From: Hydrogenophaga crassostreae
GTDB taxonomy: Bacteria > Pseudomonadota > Gammaproteobacteria > Burkholderiales > Burkholderiaceae_C
NCBI RefSeq assembly: GCF_001761385.1
Contig: NZ_CP017476.1
Span: 3,213,501-3,277,500, forward strand
Reading direction: 5' to 3'
Length of the DNA stretch: 64,000 bases
The first letter of the stretch is position 1; every line of letters starts with the position of its first letter. The position numbers were made by a program, and so were the translations under genes. The notes beneath the pieces were generated by a model. That model worked only from the letters and a program-made list of their open reading frames with translations. It was not told the DNA's origin and made no database searches. Below are positions 43,839 through 52,515 of the stretch, piece by piece.

Positions 43839-44798
43839 TCAACGCACTCCTTTGCGCGACATCTGATCGGTCATCACGGCCAGAATGACCAGGATACCGG
43901 TGACAAGAATCTGATACACAGATGAGACACCCATGAGCGTCAAACCGTTGCGGAACACGCCCACAATCAGCGCGCCCACCAGGGTGCCCAGGATGATGCC
44001 CCGACCACCAAAGAGGCTGGTGCCGCCCAGCACAACGGCAGTGATGGCGTCCAGGTTTTCGGTTTGTCCGGCGTTGGGGTCACCCGCGCCGATGCGCGCC
44101 ACGCTCAGCAAAGAAGCCAGTCCGTAGAACACGCCCGCCAGCACATACACGCCCAGCAGCACCCTGTCGGTGGAAATACCGGTGAGACGGGTGGCCTCGG
44201 GGCTGTTGCCCACGGCGTAGATATGGCGACCTGGCGCGGTTTCGCGCAGGAAGAGCCATGTGATCAGGTACAACGCGAGCATCAGCAGCACGCCATAGAC
44301 GATGTTGGTTTCACCGATCCGAAACGAATTGCCCAACCAGAGCATGCCGTCGGGGATTTCGGTGATGGTTTGAGACCCCGAGTACAGCTGGGTGATGGCG
44401 AAGGCGATGTTCAACATGCCCAGGGTCACGATGAAGGGAGGCAACTTGGCTTTGGTGACCAGCAAGCCATTGGCCAGGCCCAGCAGCGCTGTGGCGCCGA
44501 TGCCCAACGCGATAGCGATCGGCGCAGACAGCCCGTAGTCTGCGGCCATTTTGGTCATGACGATGCTGCCCAGCGCCATGATCATGCCGCAGGACAAATC
44601 GATGCCCGCGGTCAAGATGATGAGGGTCTGGCCGATCGCGATCGTGCCCACCACCATCACCTGTTGCAGGATCAGGGAGAAGTTCTGCAGCGACAAGAAG
44701 CGGTCGCTCTGGAGCGAGAAAAAGACACAGGCGACGATCAGGGCGATGAAGGGCCCGAGCGTTCCCATCGGAGGAAGTTTGGATTTGAGGGTGTTCAA
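43839..44798 (-). CDS. frcC: Sugar ABC permease (FrcC-like)
   Basis: Inner-membrane permease of 319 aa, BPD_transp_2 (CUT2) family. TAGIDLSCGMIMALGSIV, TLGMLNIAFAITQLYSG and DAITAVVLGGTSLFGGRG are the conserved segments, with about eight to ten TM helices. It partners FrcA and FrcB and should import fructose or a similar monosaccharide (inference from family). A 217-base gap with a hairpin repeat separates it from frcB. Confidence 0.9.
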   Translation of the reverse strand: MNTLKSKLPPMGTLGPFIALIVACVFFSLQSDRFLSLQNFSLILQQVMVVGTIAIGQTLIILTAGIDLSCGMIMALGSIVMTKMAADYGLSAPIAIALGIGATALLGLANGLLVTKAKLPPFIVTLGMLNIAFAITQLYSGSQTITEIPDGMLWLGNSFRIGETNIVYGVLLMLALYLITWLFLRETAPGRHIYAVGNSPEATRLTGISTDRVLLGVYVLAGVFYGLASLLSVARIGAGDPNAGQTENLDAITAVVLGGTSLFGGRGIILGTLVGALIVGVFRNGLTLMGVSSVYQILVTGILVILAVMTDQMSRKGVR

Positions 44799-44942
44799 GA
44801 CAATTCTCCCGAAAAGGGATTCAAGGACGGATCAGAGCCACTCGGTGGCGCCATACAGGGACACCGAGGCGCCAGGCCCGGAGGCACGAGGGGCCTCCTT
44901 CAGGGGCAGCAAGGGTCCGGCCGAGCCGGCCCCGCCTGCCAC

Positions 44943-45003
44943 CCCCACTCCAGGCCGAAGGCGCCAGAGAGGGGGGACGCCGCAAAGCGGCGCAGGGGGG
45001 AAG
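44943..45003 (-). repeat. Hairpin repeat in the frcB-frcC gap
   Basis: Read on the minus strand: CCCTGCGCCGCTTTGCGGCG, CCCCCCTCTCTGGCGCCTTC. It has the first hairpin of the dispersed family, then diverges; more GC-rich inverted repeats (GGGCCGGCTCGGCCGG-like) occupy 44880-44940. It lies between the abundant binding protein and the permease gene. Confidence 0.55.
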
Positions 45004-45015
45004 TTCCCAATACGT

Positions 45016-46017
45016 TTACTTGTTACCCCAGCAGAGGTCCATACCAACCTTGGTGTCTTTGCTGTCGATGCCTTTGACGCTCTTGGCAGCGATCAGGGTC
45101 ACGCCGGTGTCGGTGTAACCGCTGACTTTTTTACCGGTCTTGGCGTATTCCACGCCAGCGGCCACGCCCATGGCGGCCATCTTCAAGGGGTATTGCTGCG
45201 AGGTCGCCGTGATCACGCCGGCTTCCACATCCTTGATACCGGCGCAGCCGCCGTCAACCGACACGATGACCACGTCTTTTTCCTTGCCTGCGGCCTTGAG
45301 TGCCTTGTAGGCACCGGCGGCTGCGGGTTCGTTGATGGTGTAGACGAGGTTGATGGCAGGGTTTTTCTGCAGGCAGTTTTCCATGCCGGTCTGGCCTTTG
45401 GCGGCGTCACCAAAGCTGTCGGCCATGCACACCACACCAGCGGCCTGGCCACCGAGTTCGTTGCTCTTGGCATCGGGCGCTGTCAGGCCAAAGCCTTTCA
45501 GGAAGCCGTTGTGGCGCTGTGCACCCACGGGGTGGCCCGGGAACAGGTCGAGTGTGGCGATCACAGCCTTCTTGCTGCCCATGGCGGCTTTGGCGTATTC
45601 ACCAATCAGCACACCGGCTTTGTAGTTGTCGGTGGCGAACAGGCCGTCCACGGCGCTGACCGGGTCGGTCGGGCTGTCCAGCGCGATCACCATCACGCCC
45701 TGGGCCTGGGCCTTGCGGATCGCAGGGATGATGGCCTTGGCGTCGGACGGAGTGATCAGGATGGTCTTGGCACCGGCGGCGATCATGTTTTCCATGGCGG
45801 TCACCTGACCGGCGTTGTCGCCGTCGGTCTTGCCGGCAGCGGACATCACCTTGGCGCCCAGCTTCTTGCCTTCGGCTTCAGCGCCCTCCTTCATTTTGAC
45901 GAAGAAAGGGTTGGATTCGGTTTTGGTGATCAGGCCGATCACGGGTTCGGCAGCTGTGGCGGCGCCAGCAGCCAGAGCCAAAGCGGTCAAGACAAGTGCG
46001 GGTGCAAATTTTTTCAC
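45016..46017 (-). CDS. frcB: Sugar ABC substrate-binding protein (FrcB-like)
   Basis: Periplasmic protein of 333 aa, PBP1/sugar-binding family. GTG 46017 is chosen: GAGGAG sits seven bases upstream, and the product then starts with a proper signal peptide (KKFAPALVLTALALAAGAATAA, cleaved before EPVIGL). LITKTESNPFFVKM, ALDSPTDPVSAVDGLFATDN and VYTINEPAAAGAYKAL match FrcB-like fructose binders. First gene of the minus-strand frcBCA-rbsD-ROK operon, divergent from the sugar kinase. Confidence 0.9.
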   Translation of the reverse strand: MKKFAPALVLTALALAAGAATAAEPVIGLITKTESNPFFVKMKEGAEAEGKKLGAKVMSAAGKTDGDNAGQVTAMENMIAAGAKTILITPSDAKAIIPAIRKAQAQGVMVIALDSPTDPVSAVDGLFATDNYKAGVLIGEYAKAAMGSKKAVIATLDLFPGHPVGAQRHNGFLKGFGLTAPDAKSNELGGQAAGVVCMADSFGDAAKGQTGMENCLQKNPAINLVYTINEPAAAGAYKALKAAGKEKDVVIVSVDGGCAGIKDVEAGVITATSQQYPLKMAAMGVAAGVEYAKTGKKVSGYTDTGVTLIAAKSVKGIDSKDTKVGMDLCWGNK

Positions 46018-46111
46018 GGGTGTCTCCTCAGGGGATGAAAGGGGTGGTTCATTCAATCGAATCCTCAACAGCCCCTGCCTTGGGGTTTTTACGCTTGGCG
46101 CTGCGGAGTGA

Positions 46112-46140
46112 TTGAACTATATTCGTGGTTGAGTTAATAA
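46112..46140 (+). promoter_or_regulatory. Sigma70-like promoter of the PfkB sugar kinase
   Basis: TTGAAC (46112-46117), 17-bp spacer, TAATAA (46135-46140). Start codon follows 17 bases later, implying a very short leader. A TTGA-N9-TCAA inverted repeat (46129-46145) overlaps the -10 and could be a regulator site. Confidence 0.6.
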
Positions 46141-46145
46141 ATCAA
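46116..46145 (-). promoter_or_regulatory. Sigma70-like promoter of frcBCA, overlapping the kinase promoter
   Basis: On the minus strand TTGATT (46145-46140), 18-bp spacer, TATAGT (46121-46116). It overlaps the divergent plus-strand promoter almost completely, so the two operons probably share regulation. Confidence 0.5.
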
Positions 46146-46157
46146 GTGGATTTAGTT

Positions 46158-47171
46158 ATGGTTTTCCCTACCCCAAACACCCCTATCCAAGTCGCTACCG
46201 CCGGCGAAGCCCTCATAGACATGATTCAGGAGGCTGATGGCCGCCTGCGCCCCTGCAACGGAGGAGCGGTCTACAACCTCACCCGTGCGCTTGGGCACCA
46301 AGGCGTGGGCACGCTTTACCTCAACCCCCTGTCTGCCGATCGTTTCGGGCGCGGCATGGCCCAAGCGATTCACGAGGCGAGCGTCACCCTCGCCCGGGAA
46401 ACACCGGTGCACGAGCCCACTTCGTTGGCTGTGGTTGGCGTCGATGCCGAAGGCAAAGCCAGCTACAGCTTCTATAGAGAAGGTGTGGCAGATCGCCAGG
46501 TGAACGGGGCCGAGATGACAGCCCAGTGCGCCGCCTACCCCACGCTGAAAATCGCAGCCACCGGTTGCCTCGCCCTGGTGGCCGACGACGCCGACAAGTA
46601 CCTGCCCTGGCTCAAGGCGCAACGGGCCGCTGGACAGCTGGTGGTGGTCGACGCCAACCTGCGCCCGGCCATCGTTCCGGACATGGCGGCCTATCAGCGC
46701 AGCGTGATGAACGCGCTGGGCCAGGCCCACGTCGTGAAGGTCAGCGACGACGATCTGGTTACGCTGGGTTTTGACGCCGCCGAGCCGCTTGATGGCGCGC
46801 GCGCCTTGCTGAGCGGGATTGCGGCCGATTGGCTGGCGTTGACCCTGGGCGCCAAGGGCGCTGTGATGCTGCACAAAGATGGCCGTGCCTGGCACGCCAT
46901 CGAAACGGCACCCGTCAAGGTGGCCGATACCGTGGGTGCAGGCGACTGCTTCCTGGCCGGCATGCTGGTCGCGCTGCTGGAGCGCCCGGCCATGCAAGCC
47001 GCAAGCAGCGCGGACGCCTTGAAACTCGACGCCAGCGATGTGGAACACATTCTGTGCCACGCCATTGCCAGCGCCAGCCTGTGTGTTCAGGAGGTGGGCT
47101 GCGTGCCACCCCCTCTTGAAAAGGTTCAGGCGCGCGTGAAGCTCGCGAAAGCCGCGTTCAAAGCGCTCTGA
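46158..47171 (+). CDS. PfkB-family fructokinase
   Basis: Cytoplasmic sugar kinase of 337 aa. CNGGAVYNLTRALGHQG is the sugar-binding region and VADTVGAGDCFLAGML carries the catalytic Asp263 and anion hole. ATG 46158 is preferred to an in-frame upstream start inside the promoter. Divergent from the frcBCA importer, it should make fructose 6-phosphate, which pgi converts for zwf. Adenosine/ribokinase-type specificity cannot be excluded. Confidence 0.85.
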   Translation: MVFPTPNTPIQVATAGEALIDMIQEADGRLRPCNGGAVYNLTRALGHQGVGTLYLNPLSADRFGRGMAQAIHEASVTLARETPVHEPTSLAVVGVDAEGKASYSFYREGVADRQVNGAEMTAQCAAYPTLKIAATGCLALVADDADKYLPWLKAQRAAGQLVVVDANLRPAIVPDMAAYQRSVMNALGQAHVVKVSDDDLVTLGFDAAEPLDGARALLSGIAADWLALTLGAKGAVMLHKDGRAWHAIETAPVKVADTVGAGDCFLAGMLVALLERPAMQAASSADALKLDASDVEHILCHAIASASLCVQEVGCVPPPLEKVQARVKLAKAAFKAL

Positions 47172-47244
47172 CGCCACCCAGACCCCAACATGAAGCCCAT
47201 GCGCAGCCACCCGGTTCTGCCATGGGCTTAAAAAGAAACCCGTA

Positions 47245-47259
47245 TGTAACTTAATTACA
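47245..47259. promoter_or_regulatory. HexR-like operator before zwf
   Basis: TGTAACTTAATTACA is a palindrome (TGTAA-N5-TTACA) matching the HexR consensus TGTARTTAAATTACA closely; it lies 38 bases before the zwf start in an AT-rich promoter. HexR is the RpiR-family repressor of zwf/edd/eda released by KDPG. No hexR gene is in the window. Confidence 0.75.
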
Positions 47260-47297
47260 ATAAAATTTCAGAAACCAGGTAACCAAGAAAACGAGAC

Positions 47298-48773
47298 ATG
47301 GCCAATTCAAAACCCACTCCCATTGCAGAAGCCCCACTTGATCTGGTGATCTTTGGCGGCGCAGGTGACCTCTCTGTGCGCAAGCTGCTGCCTGCGCTGT
47401 ACATGGCGCACATGCACGACAAGCTGCCTGCGTTAACCCGCATTCACGCGCTCGGACGCCAGGACTGGGACCGAGCCGCCTTTGCGGCCTTCCTGCAGGA
47501 AAAGGTGCCAGGGTTCATTGAACCCAAAGCCTTCAATGACGGGGCATGGGCCAGTTTTATCGAGCGCGTCAATTACGTGTGCGTTGACGCCACGCAGGCG
47601 AAGGATTTCGAGACGCTTGCAGCCGCCATGCAGACCGGCTCGGACCGTGTGTACTACCTGGCCACCGCCCCCACCCTCTTCGTCGGCATCTGCGCCCATC
47701 TTGCTGGCGCTGGCCTGATCGACGCCCAGGCTCGCGTGGTACTGGAAAAGCCGCTGGGCCACGACCTCGCCTCGGCGCAGAAGATCAACGACGACGTGGG
47801 CCAGTATTTCCAGGAACAGCAGATCTTCCGGATCGACCACTACCTGGGCAAGGAAACGGTGCAAAACCTGATGGTCTTGCGCTTTGGCAACACGATTTTT
47901 GAACCGCTGTGGCGCAGCCCGCACATCAAGAGCATTCAGATCACCGTGGCCGAGAGCGTGGGCGTGGGCAGCCGTGCCGGCTTCTATGACGGTACCGGCG
48001 CCATGCGCGACATGATCCAGAACCACCTGCTGCAGTTGCTGTGCATTGTGGCGATGGAGCCTCCGGTCTCGCTCGATCCCGACGCCGTGCGCGATGAAAA
48101 ACTGAAGGTCTTGCGCTCCCTGCGCCCCATGACCATCGCCGATGTGGCCAAAGACACGGTGCGTGGCCAATACAGCTCGGGCGCGTCCAAAGATGGCTCG
48201 GCGATGGGCTACCTGCAGGAAGACAACGTACCGAACGACAGCCGCACCGAAACCTTTGTGGCTTTGAAGGCCCACATCAACAACTGGCGCTGGGCCAACG
48301 TGCCCATCTTCCTGCGCACCGGCAAACGCATGGCCGAGCGCCGCTCGGAAATCGTGATCGAGTTCGCCGATCTGCCCTTCACGATCTTCAAAGATTCACC
48401 ACGCCAGTCGGTCAACCGCTTGATGATCCGTTTGCAGCCAGAAGAGCATGTGCAGCTGCACATGATGGCCAAAGAACCCGGCAGCGGCATGAAGCTGCGC
48501 CCGGTGCACCTGAACCTCGATCTGGAGTCCGCATTCACCGAGCGCCGCGCCGAAGCCTATGAGCGCCTGTTGATCGACGTGATCAAGGGACGCTTGACGC
48601 ACTTCATGCGCCGCGACGAACTGGAAGCCGCATGGACCTGGGTCGACCCCATCATCGACGGCTGGAAGCAACTCAACGAAAAACCCAAGTCCTACACCGC
48701 CGGCACCTGGGGCCCTGCGGCTTCGTCTGCCCTGTTGGCGCGAGAGGCTTCTTCGTGGGTGGAAGAAAGTTGA
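47298..48773 (+). CDS. zwf: Glucose-6-phosphate 1-dehydrogenase
   Basis: Cytoplasmic NADP-linked enzyme oxidising glucose 6-phosphate to 6-phosphogluconolactone; 491 aa. Nucleotide-binding GGAGDLSVRKLLPALY (Gly for the more common Ala/Ser in GASGDL) and active-site RIDHYLGKE with His181 are present, as are VLEKPLGHD and FLRTGKRM. It heads the zwf-pgl-edd-eda-pgi-mgsA run and carries the HexR-like box. Confidence 0.95.
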   Translation: MANSKPTPIAEAPLDLVIFGGAGDLSVRKLLPALYMAHMHDKLPALTRIHALGRQDWDRAAFAAFLQEKVPGFIEPKAFNDGAWASFIERVNYVCVDATQAKDFETLAAAMQTGSDRVYYLATAPTLFVGICAHLAGAGLIDAQARVVLEKPLGHDLASAQKINDDVGQYFQEQQIFRIDHYLGKETVQNLMVLRFGNTIFEPLWRSPHIKSIQITVAESVGVGSRAGFYDGTGAMRDMIQNHLLQLLCIVAMEPPVSLDPDAVRDEKLKVLRSLRPMTIADVAKDTVRGQYSSGASKDGSAMGYLQEDNVPNDSRTETFVALKAHINNWRWANVPIFLRTGKRMAERRSEIVIEFADLPFTIFKDSPRQSVNRLMIRLQPEEHVQLHMMAKEPGSGMKLRPVHLNLDLESAFTERRAEAYERLLIDVIKGRLTHFMRRDELEAAWTWVDPIIDGWKQLNEKPKSYTAGTWGPAASSALLAREASSWVEES

Positions 48774-48791
48774 CCCCCTGGATTCGGCCCA

Positions 48792-48874
48792 CCCCTGCCG
48801 CGCAGCGCGCGACCCCCTCAAGGGGGCAACGCTGGCGGCCCGGCAAAGCCGGTTCCGCGGCGTTCTGGGTTTGA
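48792..48874 (+). repeat. Dispersed hairpin repeat, zwf-pgl gap
   Basis: CTGCCGCGCAGCGCGCGACC, CCCCTCAAGGGGGCAACGC, TGGCGGCCCGGCAAAGCC, GGTTCCGCGGCGTTCTGGGT. Good match to the family consensus after the first hairpin. Confidence 0.85.
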
Positions 48875-48959
48875 GGCATCCCCTCTTGCCTGCTCCCTTT
48901 CCGTTCGGGCTGAGCCTGTCGAAGCCTTCGCACTTTGTTGAATTGAAGCACCCATTCGA

Positions 48960-49649
48960 ATGATTTCTGAACACCTGAACGCCACGCCTTCGGCCCTTGC
49001 CGCTTCCATCGCCAACGAACTGCGTGCGGCCATCGCTGAACGCGGGGAGGCATCGCTCGCCGTCTCTGGTGGCAAGTCGCCCATCGTGTTGTTCGAGCAA
49101 TTGCGCACACAGGTTCTGGACTGGTCCAAGGTCAGAGTCACCCTGGTCGATGAGCGTTGTGTGGCCCATGTCCACGCCGACAGCAACACCGCCCTGGTAC
49201 GCACACACCTGCTCCAGGATGGGGCTTCGGCTGCCACTTTCGTGCCTCTGTTCGGTACCTTGCCAGCCGACCTGAGCGACGCGGCGCTGCCAGACCTGGT
49301 CGCCAACGCCAACGAGCGCCTGAGTGCGCTGACGTTCCCGCTCGACGTGATCGTGCTGGGCATGGGTGAAGACGGCCACACGGCTTCGCTCTTTCCCGCC
49401 GCGCCAGGCCTGGACAACGCATTGGCCTCACTGGGCCCCGTCGCCTGGGTGCGCCCTGCCACGGCACCACATGCCCGCCTCACGCTGACGCTGCCCGTGC
49501 TGCTGATCGCCCGCCATGTTCACCTGCCGCTGGCCGGCGAGACCAAGCTCAAGGTTTACCGGGAAGCCCTAAGAACAGCCAACCCGGCCCTCCCCATTTC
49601 TCTGTTGCTCAACAGCCCGGCTTGCGAAGTGCAAGTGTGGATCGCATGA
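48960..49649 (+). CDS. pgl: 6-phosphogluconolactonase
   Basis: Cytoplasmic lactonase of 229 aa (DevB/Pgl family) hydrolysing the zwf product to 6-phosphogluconate. LAVSGGKSPIVLFEQL, VTLVDERCV and VLGMGEDGHTASLFP with the catalytic His are conserved. Expected length. Hairpin repeats flank it on both sides. Confidence 0.93.
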   Translation: MISEHLNATPSALAASIANELRAAIAERGEASLAVSGGKSPIVLFEQLRTQVLDWSKVRVTLVDERCVAHVHADSNTALVRTHLLQDGASAATFVPLFGTLPADLSDAALPDLVANANERLSALTFPLDVIVLGMGEDGHTASLFPAAPGLDNALASLGPVAWVRPATAPHARLTLTLPVLLIARHVHLPLAGETKLKVYREALRTANPALPISLLLNSPACEVQVWIA

Positions 49650-49650
49650 T

Positions 49651-49745
49651 ACCCCCCCCATCGCTTGCTCGCTTCGCGAAGCCGCTCCGCCCCTCAAGGG
49701 GCAACACCTGCAGCCCGGCAAAGCCGGTTCTGTGGTGTTCCTGAA
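49651..49745 (+). repeat. Dispersed hairpin repeat, pgl-edd gap
   Basis: Variant copy: TCGCTTGCTCGCTTCGCGAA, GCCGCTCCGCCCCTCAAGGG, GCAACACCTGCAGCCCGGCA, AAGCCGGTTCTGTGGTGTTC. The CCCCTCAAGGGG and CCGGCAAAGCCGG hairpins are kept. Confidence 0.82.
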
Positions 49746-49787
49746 CAAAACCGCCACGCTCTCTGAAACCTATTGAAGGCAGCCACC

Positions 49788-51614
49788 ATGACCACCCCCC
49801 TGCACCCCACCCTCGCCAGCGTCACCCAACGCATCATCGACCGCAGCGCCGGCCCGCGCGCTGCCTATCTCGACACCATGGCGCACAACGCCAAAGCCGG
49901 CACACAGCGCGGCGGCATGGGCTGCGCCAACATGGCCCACACCACGGCTGCCCTGCCGGCTGCCGACAAGCTCAAGATCCACGCCGAACGCGCGCCCCAC
50001 CTGGGCATCATCAGCGCCTACAACGACATGCTATCGGCCCACCAGCCCTACGAGCACTACCCAGAGACCATCCGCGAACACGCCCGCACACTGGGCTACA
50101 CCGCGCAGATGGCCGGCGGCGTGCCCGCCATGTGCGACGGCGTCACGCAAGGCGCAGCCGGCATGGAACTCTCGCTGTTCTCGCGCGATGTGATCGCCCT
50201 GTCGACCGCCGTCGGTCTGTCGCACAACGTGTTCGACGCCGCCGTCATGCTGGGTGTCTGCGACAAAATCGTGCCCGGCCTCTTCATGGGCGCGGTGCAG
50301 TTCGGCCACCTCTCCACCGTGTTCGTGCCCGCCGGCCCCATGACATCGGGCTTGTCCAACGACGCCAAAGCCAAGGTTCGCCAGCAATACGCGCAAGGCC
50401 TGGTCGGCCGCGAGGCCCTGCTGGAAAGCGAATCGCAGGCCTACCACAGCCCCGGCACCTGCACCTTCTACGGCACCGCCAACAGCAACCAGATGCTGAT
50501 GGAAATCATGGGCCTGCACCTGCCCGGTTCCAGTTTCGTCAACCCCGGCACCGATCTGCGCGCAGCGCTCACGCTGGAGGCCGTGAAGCGTGCTTTCCAG
50601 AACACCGGCAAGACCGGCGGTGAACGCATCCGCATGGCCGACATCGTGACGGAAAAGACCGTGGTCAACGGCATCGTCGGCCTGCTCGCCACCGGCGGCT
50701 CCACCAACCACACCATCCACCTGATCGCCATGGCGCGCGCCGCGGGCGTGCTGATCGACTGGGACGATTTCTCTGAACTCTCCCATGTCGTGCCACTGCT
50801 GGCCCGCGTCTACCCCAATGGCAGCGCGGATGTGAACCACTTCCATGCCGCGGGCGGCATGGGCTACCTGATGCACGAACTGCTGGCCAATGGCCTGCTG
50901 CACGGCGATGTGAAGACCGTAATGGGCGAAGGCCTGGGCGCGTACACAAACGAGCCCTGGCTCGACAACGGTGCGCTGGCCTGGCGCCCTGTGCCGGCCA
51001 AGAGCGCCGACGACGCCGTGTTGCGCCCCGTGAGCGCGCCGTTCAGTGCCGATGGTGGCCTGCGCCTTCTCAAAGGCAACCTGGGCCGCAGCGTGGTCAA
51101 GGTGTCTGCCGTCAAGCCCGAGCACCGCGTGGTGCGGGCCCAGGCGGTGGTGGTGAGCGACCAGCAAGATTTGCTCGCCTTGTTCAACGCCGGTGAAATC
51201 AACCGCGACCTGATCGCCGTGGTGCGCTACCAGGGCCCGCGCGCCAACGGCATGCCCGAGTTGCACAAGCTCACCCCGCCGCTGGCCGTTTTGCAGGACA
51301 AGGGTTTCAAAGTGGCGCTGGTGACCGACGGCCGCATGTCGGGCGCCTCGGGCAAAGTGCCCGCCGCGATCCACCTGAGCCCCGAGGCCCTGGCCGACGG
51401 CCCGATCGGCAAGGTGCAAGACGGCGACTGGATCACGCTCGATTGCGAGCAAGGCATTCTGGAGCTCGAAGTCGATGCCGCCACACTCGCCGCCCGCAGC
51501 GTGAAGCATCCCGACCTCAGCCACAATGCACACGGCACCGGCCGCGAGTTGTTTGGCCTGTTCCGCACCCATGCTTCGACCGCCGAATCCGGCGCCTCCC
51601 CGCTGTTTAATTGA
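49788..51614 (+). CDS. edd: Phosphogluconate dehydratase
   Basis: 4Fe-4S enzyme of the IlvD/Edd family, 608 aa, dehydrating 6-phosphogluconate to KDPG, first dedicated step of the Entner-Doudoroff pathway. GIISAYNDMLSAHQPYEHYP, AGGVPAMCDGVTQGAAGMEL (cluster Cys), and LMLGVCDKIVPGL-type residues are present; VTDGRMSGASGKVPAAIHLSP closes the active site. ATG 49788 is preferred over TTG 49773; AAGGCA precedes it. Confidence 0.95.
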   Translation: MTTPLHPTLASVTQRIIDRSAGPRAAYLDTMAHNAKAGTQRGGMGCANMAHTTAALPAADKLKIHAERAPHLGIISAYNDMLSAHQPYEHYPETIREHARTLGYTAQMAGGVPAMCDGVTQGAAGMELSLFSRDVIALSTAVGLSHNVFDAAVMLGVCDKIVPGLFMGAVQFGHLSTVFVPAGPMTSGLSNDAKAKVRQQYAQGLVGREALLESESQAYHSPGTCTFYGTANSNQMLMEIMGLHLPGSSFVNPGTDLRAALTLEAVKRAFQNTGKTGGERIRMADIVTEKTVVNGIVGLLATGGSTNHTIHLIAMARAAGVLIDWDDFSELSHVVPLLARVYPNGSADVNHFHAAGGMGYLMHELLANGLLHGDVKTVMGEGLGAYTNEPWLDNGALAWRPVPAKSADDAVLRPVSAPFSADGGLRLLKGNLGRSVVKVSAVKPEHRVVRAQAVVVSDQQDLLALFNAGEINRDLIAVVRYQGPRANGMPELHKLTPPLAVLQDKGFKVALVTDGRMSGASGKVPAAIHLSPEALADGPIGKVQDGDWITLDCEQGILELEVDAATLAARSVKHPDLSHNAHGTGRELFGLFRTHASTAESGASPLFN

Positions 51615-51615
51615 T

Positions 51616-51692
51616 CCTCCCCTGCGCCGCCTTTGGCGTCACCCCCTCAAGGAGGCGCCAGCAGCGGCCAGGCAATGCCGGTTCCGTGCTGG
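51616..51692 (+). repeat. Dispersed hairpin repeat, edd-eda gap
   Basis: CTCCCCTGCGCCGCCTTTGG, CGTCACCCCCTCAAGGAGGC, GCCAGCAGCGGCCAGGCAAT, GCCGGTTCCGTGCTGG. First hairpin conserved, later parts slightly diverged. Confidence 0.8.
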
Positions 51693-51736
51693 CCCCGCCA
51701 AGAAGTAAGTCTTCTCGTTCCAACTTTGAGATCGCT

Positions 51737-52372
51737 ATGACCACCACCTGTTTTTCCCGCCCCGCCTTCAAGTCCCGCGTTGTGCCGGTCATCGTGTTGA
51801 CCGACCCGTCGCATGCCGTGCCATTGGCCCATGCCCTGCTCGAAGGCGGCATCGACGTGATGGAAATCACCCTGCGCTCCGACGCCGCATTGGCCTCGAT
51901 TGAAGCCGTGGCCAAAGCCGTGCCCGAAATGCACCTGGGCGCAGGCACCGTGACCCGCGTGAACGAGGTACAGCGTGTGATCGACGCAGGCTGCACGTTT
52001 GCGCTCTCGCCCGGCTGCACCGATGCGCTGGTCGAGGCCGTGAAAGCCGCCAAGCTGCCCTTCATCCCCGGCGTGATGACGCCCGGCGAAGTGATGCACC
52101 GCCGCGAACAGGGCTTCTCGCTGATGAAGCTCTTTCCTGCCTCGCAAGCCGGTGGCATGGGCATGTTGAAAGCCATGGGCGCGCCGATTCCCGACGTGAG
52201 CTTCTGCCCCACCGGTGGCGTCAGCCCAGAGAACCTGAAAGACTTCTTGAGGCTGCCCAACGTGGCCATGGCTGGCGGTTCCTGGCTCACGCCTGCCGAT
52301 GCGCTCAAAGCCGGCGACTGGGCACAGATCACGAAGCTGGCGCGCGAAGCCACGGCACTCGCCACGGCTTGA
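51737..52372 (+). CDS. eda: KDPG aldolase (KDPG/KHG aldolase)
   Basis: Cytoplasmic class I aldolase of 211 aa splitting KDPG into pyruvate and glyceraldehyde 3-phosphate. Conserved Glu in VMEITLRS, LGAGTVTR, the PGCTDAL region and Schiff-base Lys in SLMKLFPAS are visible; FCPTGGVSPEN binds phosphate. ATG 51737 follows the repeat; the longer frame upstream runs through the repeat. Confidence 0.95.
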   Translation: MTTTCFSRPAFKSRVVPVIVLTDPSHAVPLAHALLEGGIDVMEITLRSDAALASIEAVAKAVPEMHLGAGTVTRVNEVQRVIDAGCTFALSPGCTDALVEAVKAAKLPFIPGVMTPGEVMHRREQGFSLMKLFPASQAGGMGMLKAMGAPIPDVSFCPTGGVSPENLKDFLRLPNVAMAGGSWLTPADALKAGDWAQITKLAREATALATA

Positions 52373-52452
52373 CCCGCGCCTGCGGCGCGTCACCCCCTCA
52401 AGGGGGCGATGCTGGTGGCCCGGCAAAGCCGGAGCCACGGCATCCTGGGTTG
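52373..52452 (+). repeat. Dispersed hairpin repeat, eda-pgi gap
   Basis: CGCGCCTGCGGCGCG hairpin, TCACCCCCTCAAGGGGGCGA, TGCTGGTGGCCCGGCAAAGC, CGGAGCCACGGCATCCTGGG. Near-consensus copy starting at the eda stop. Confidence 0.85.
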
Positions 52453-52515
52453 AAGACACGTCGCTCGCCATTGGTTAGCATTTGCTCAAGAGACAACACA
52501 TTAAGGGAGACACCC

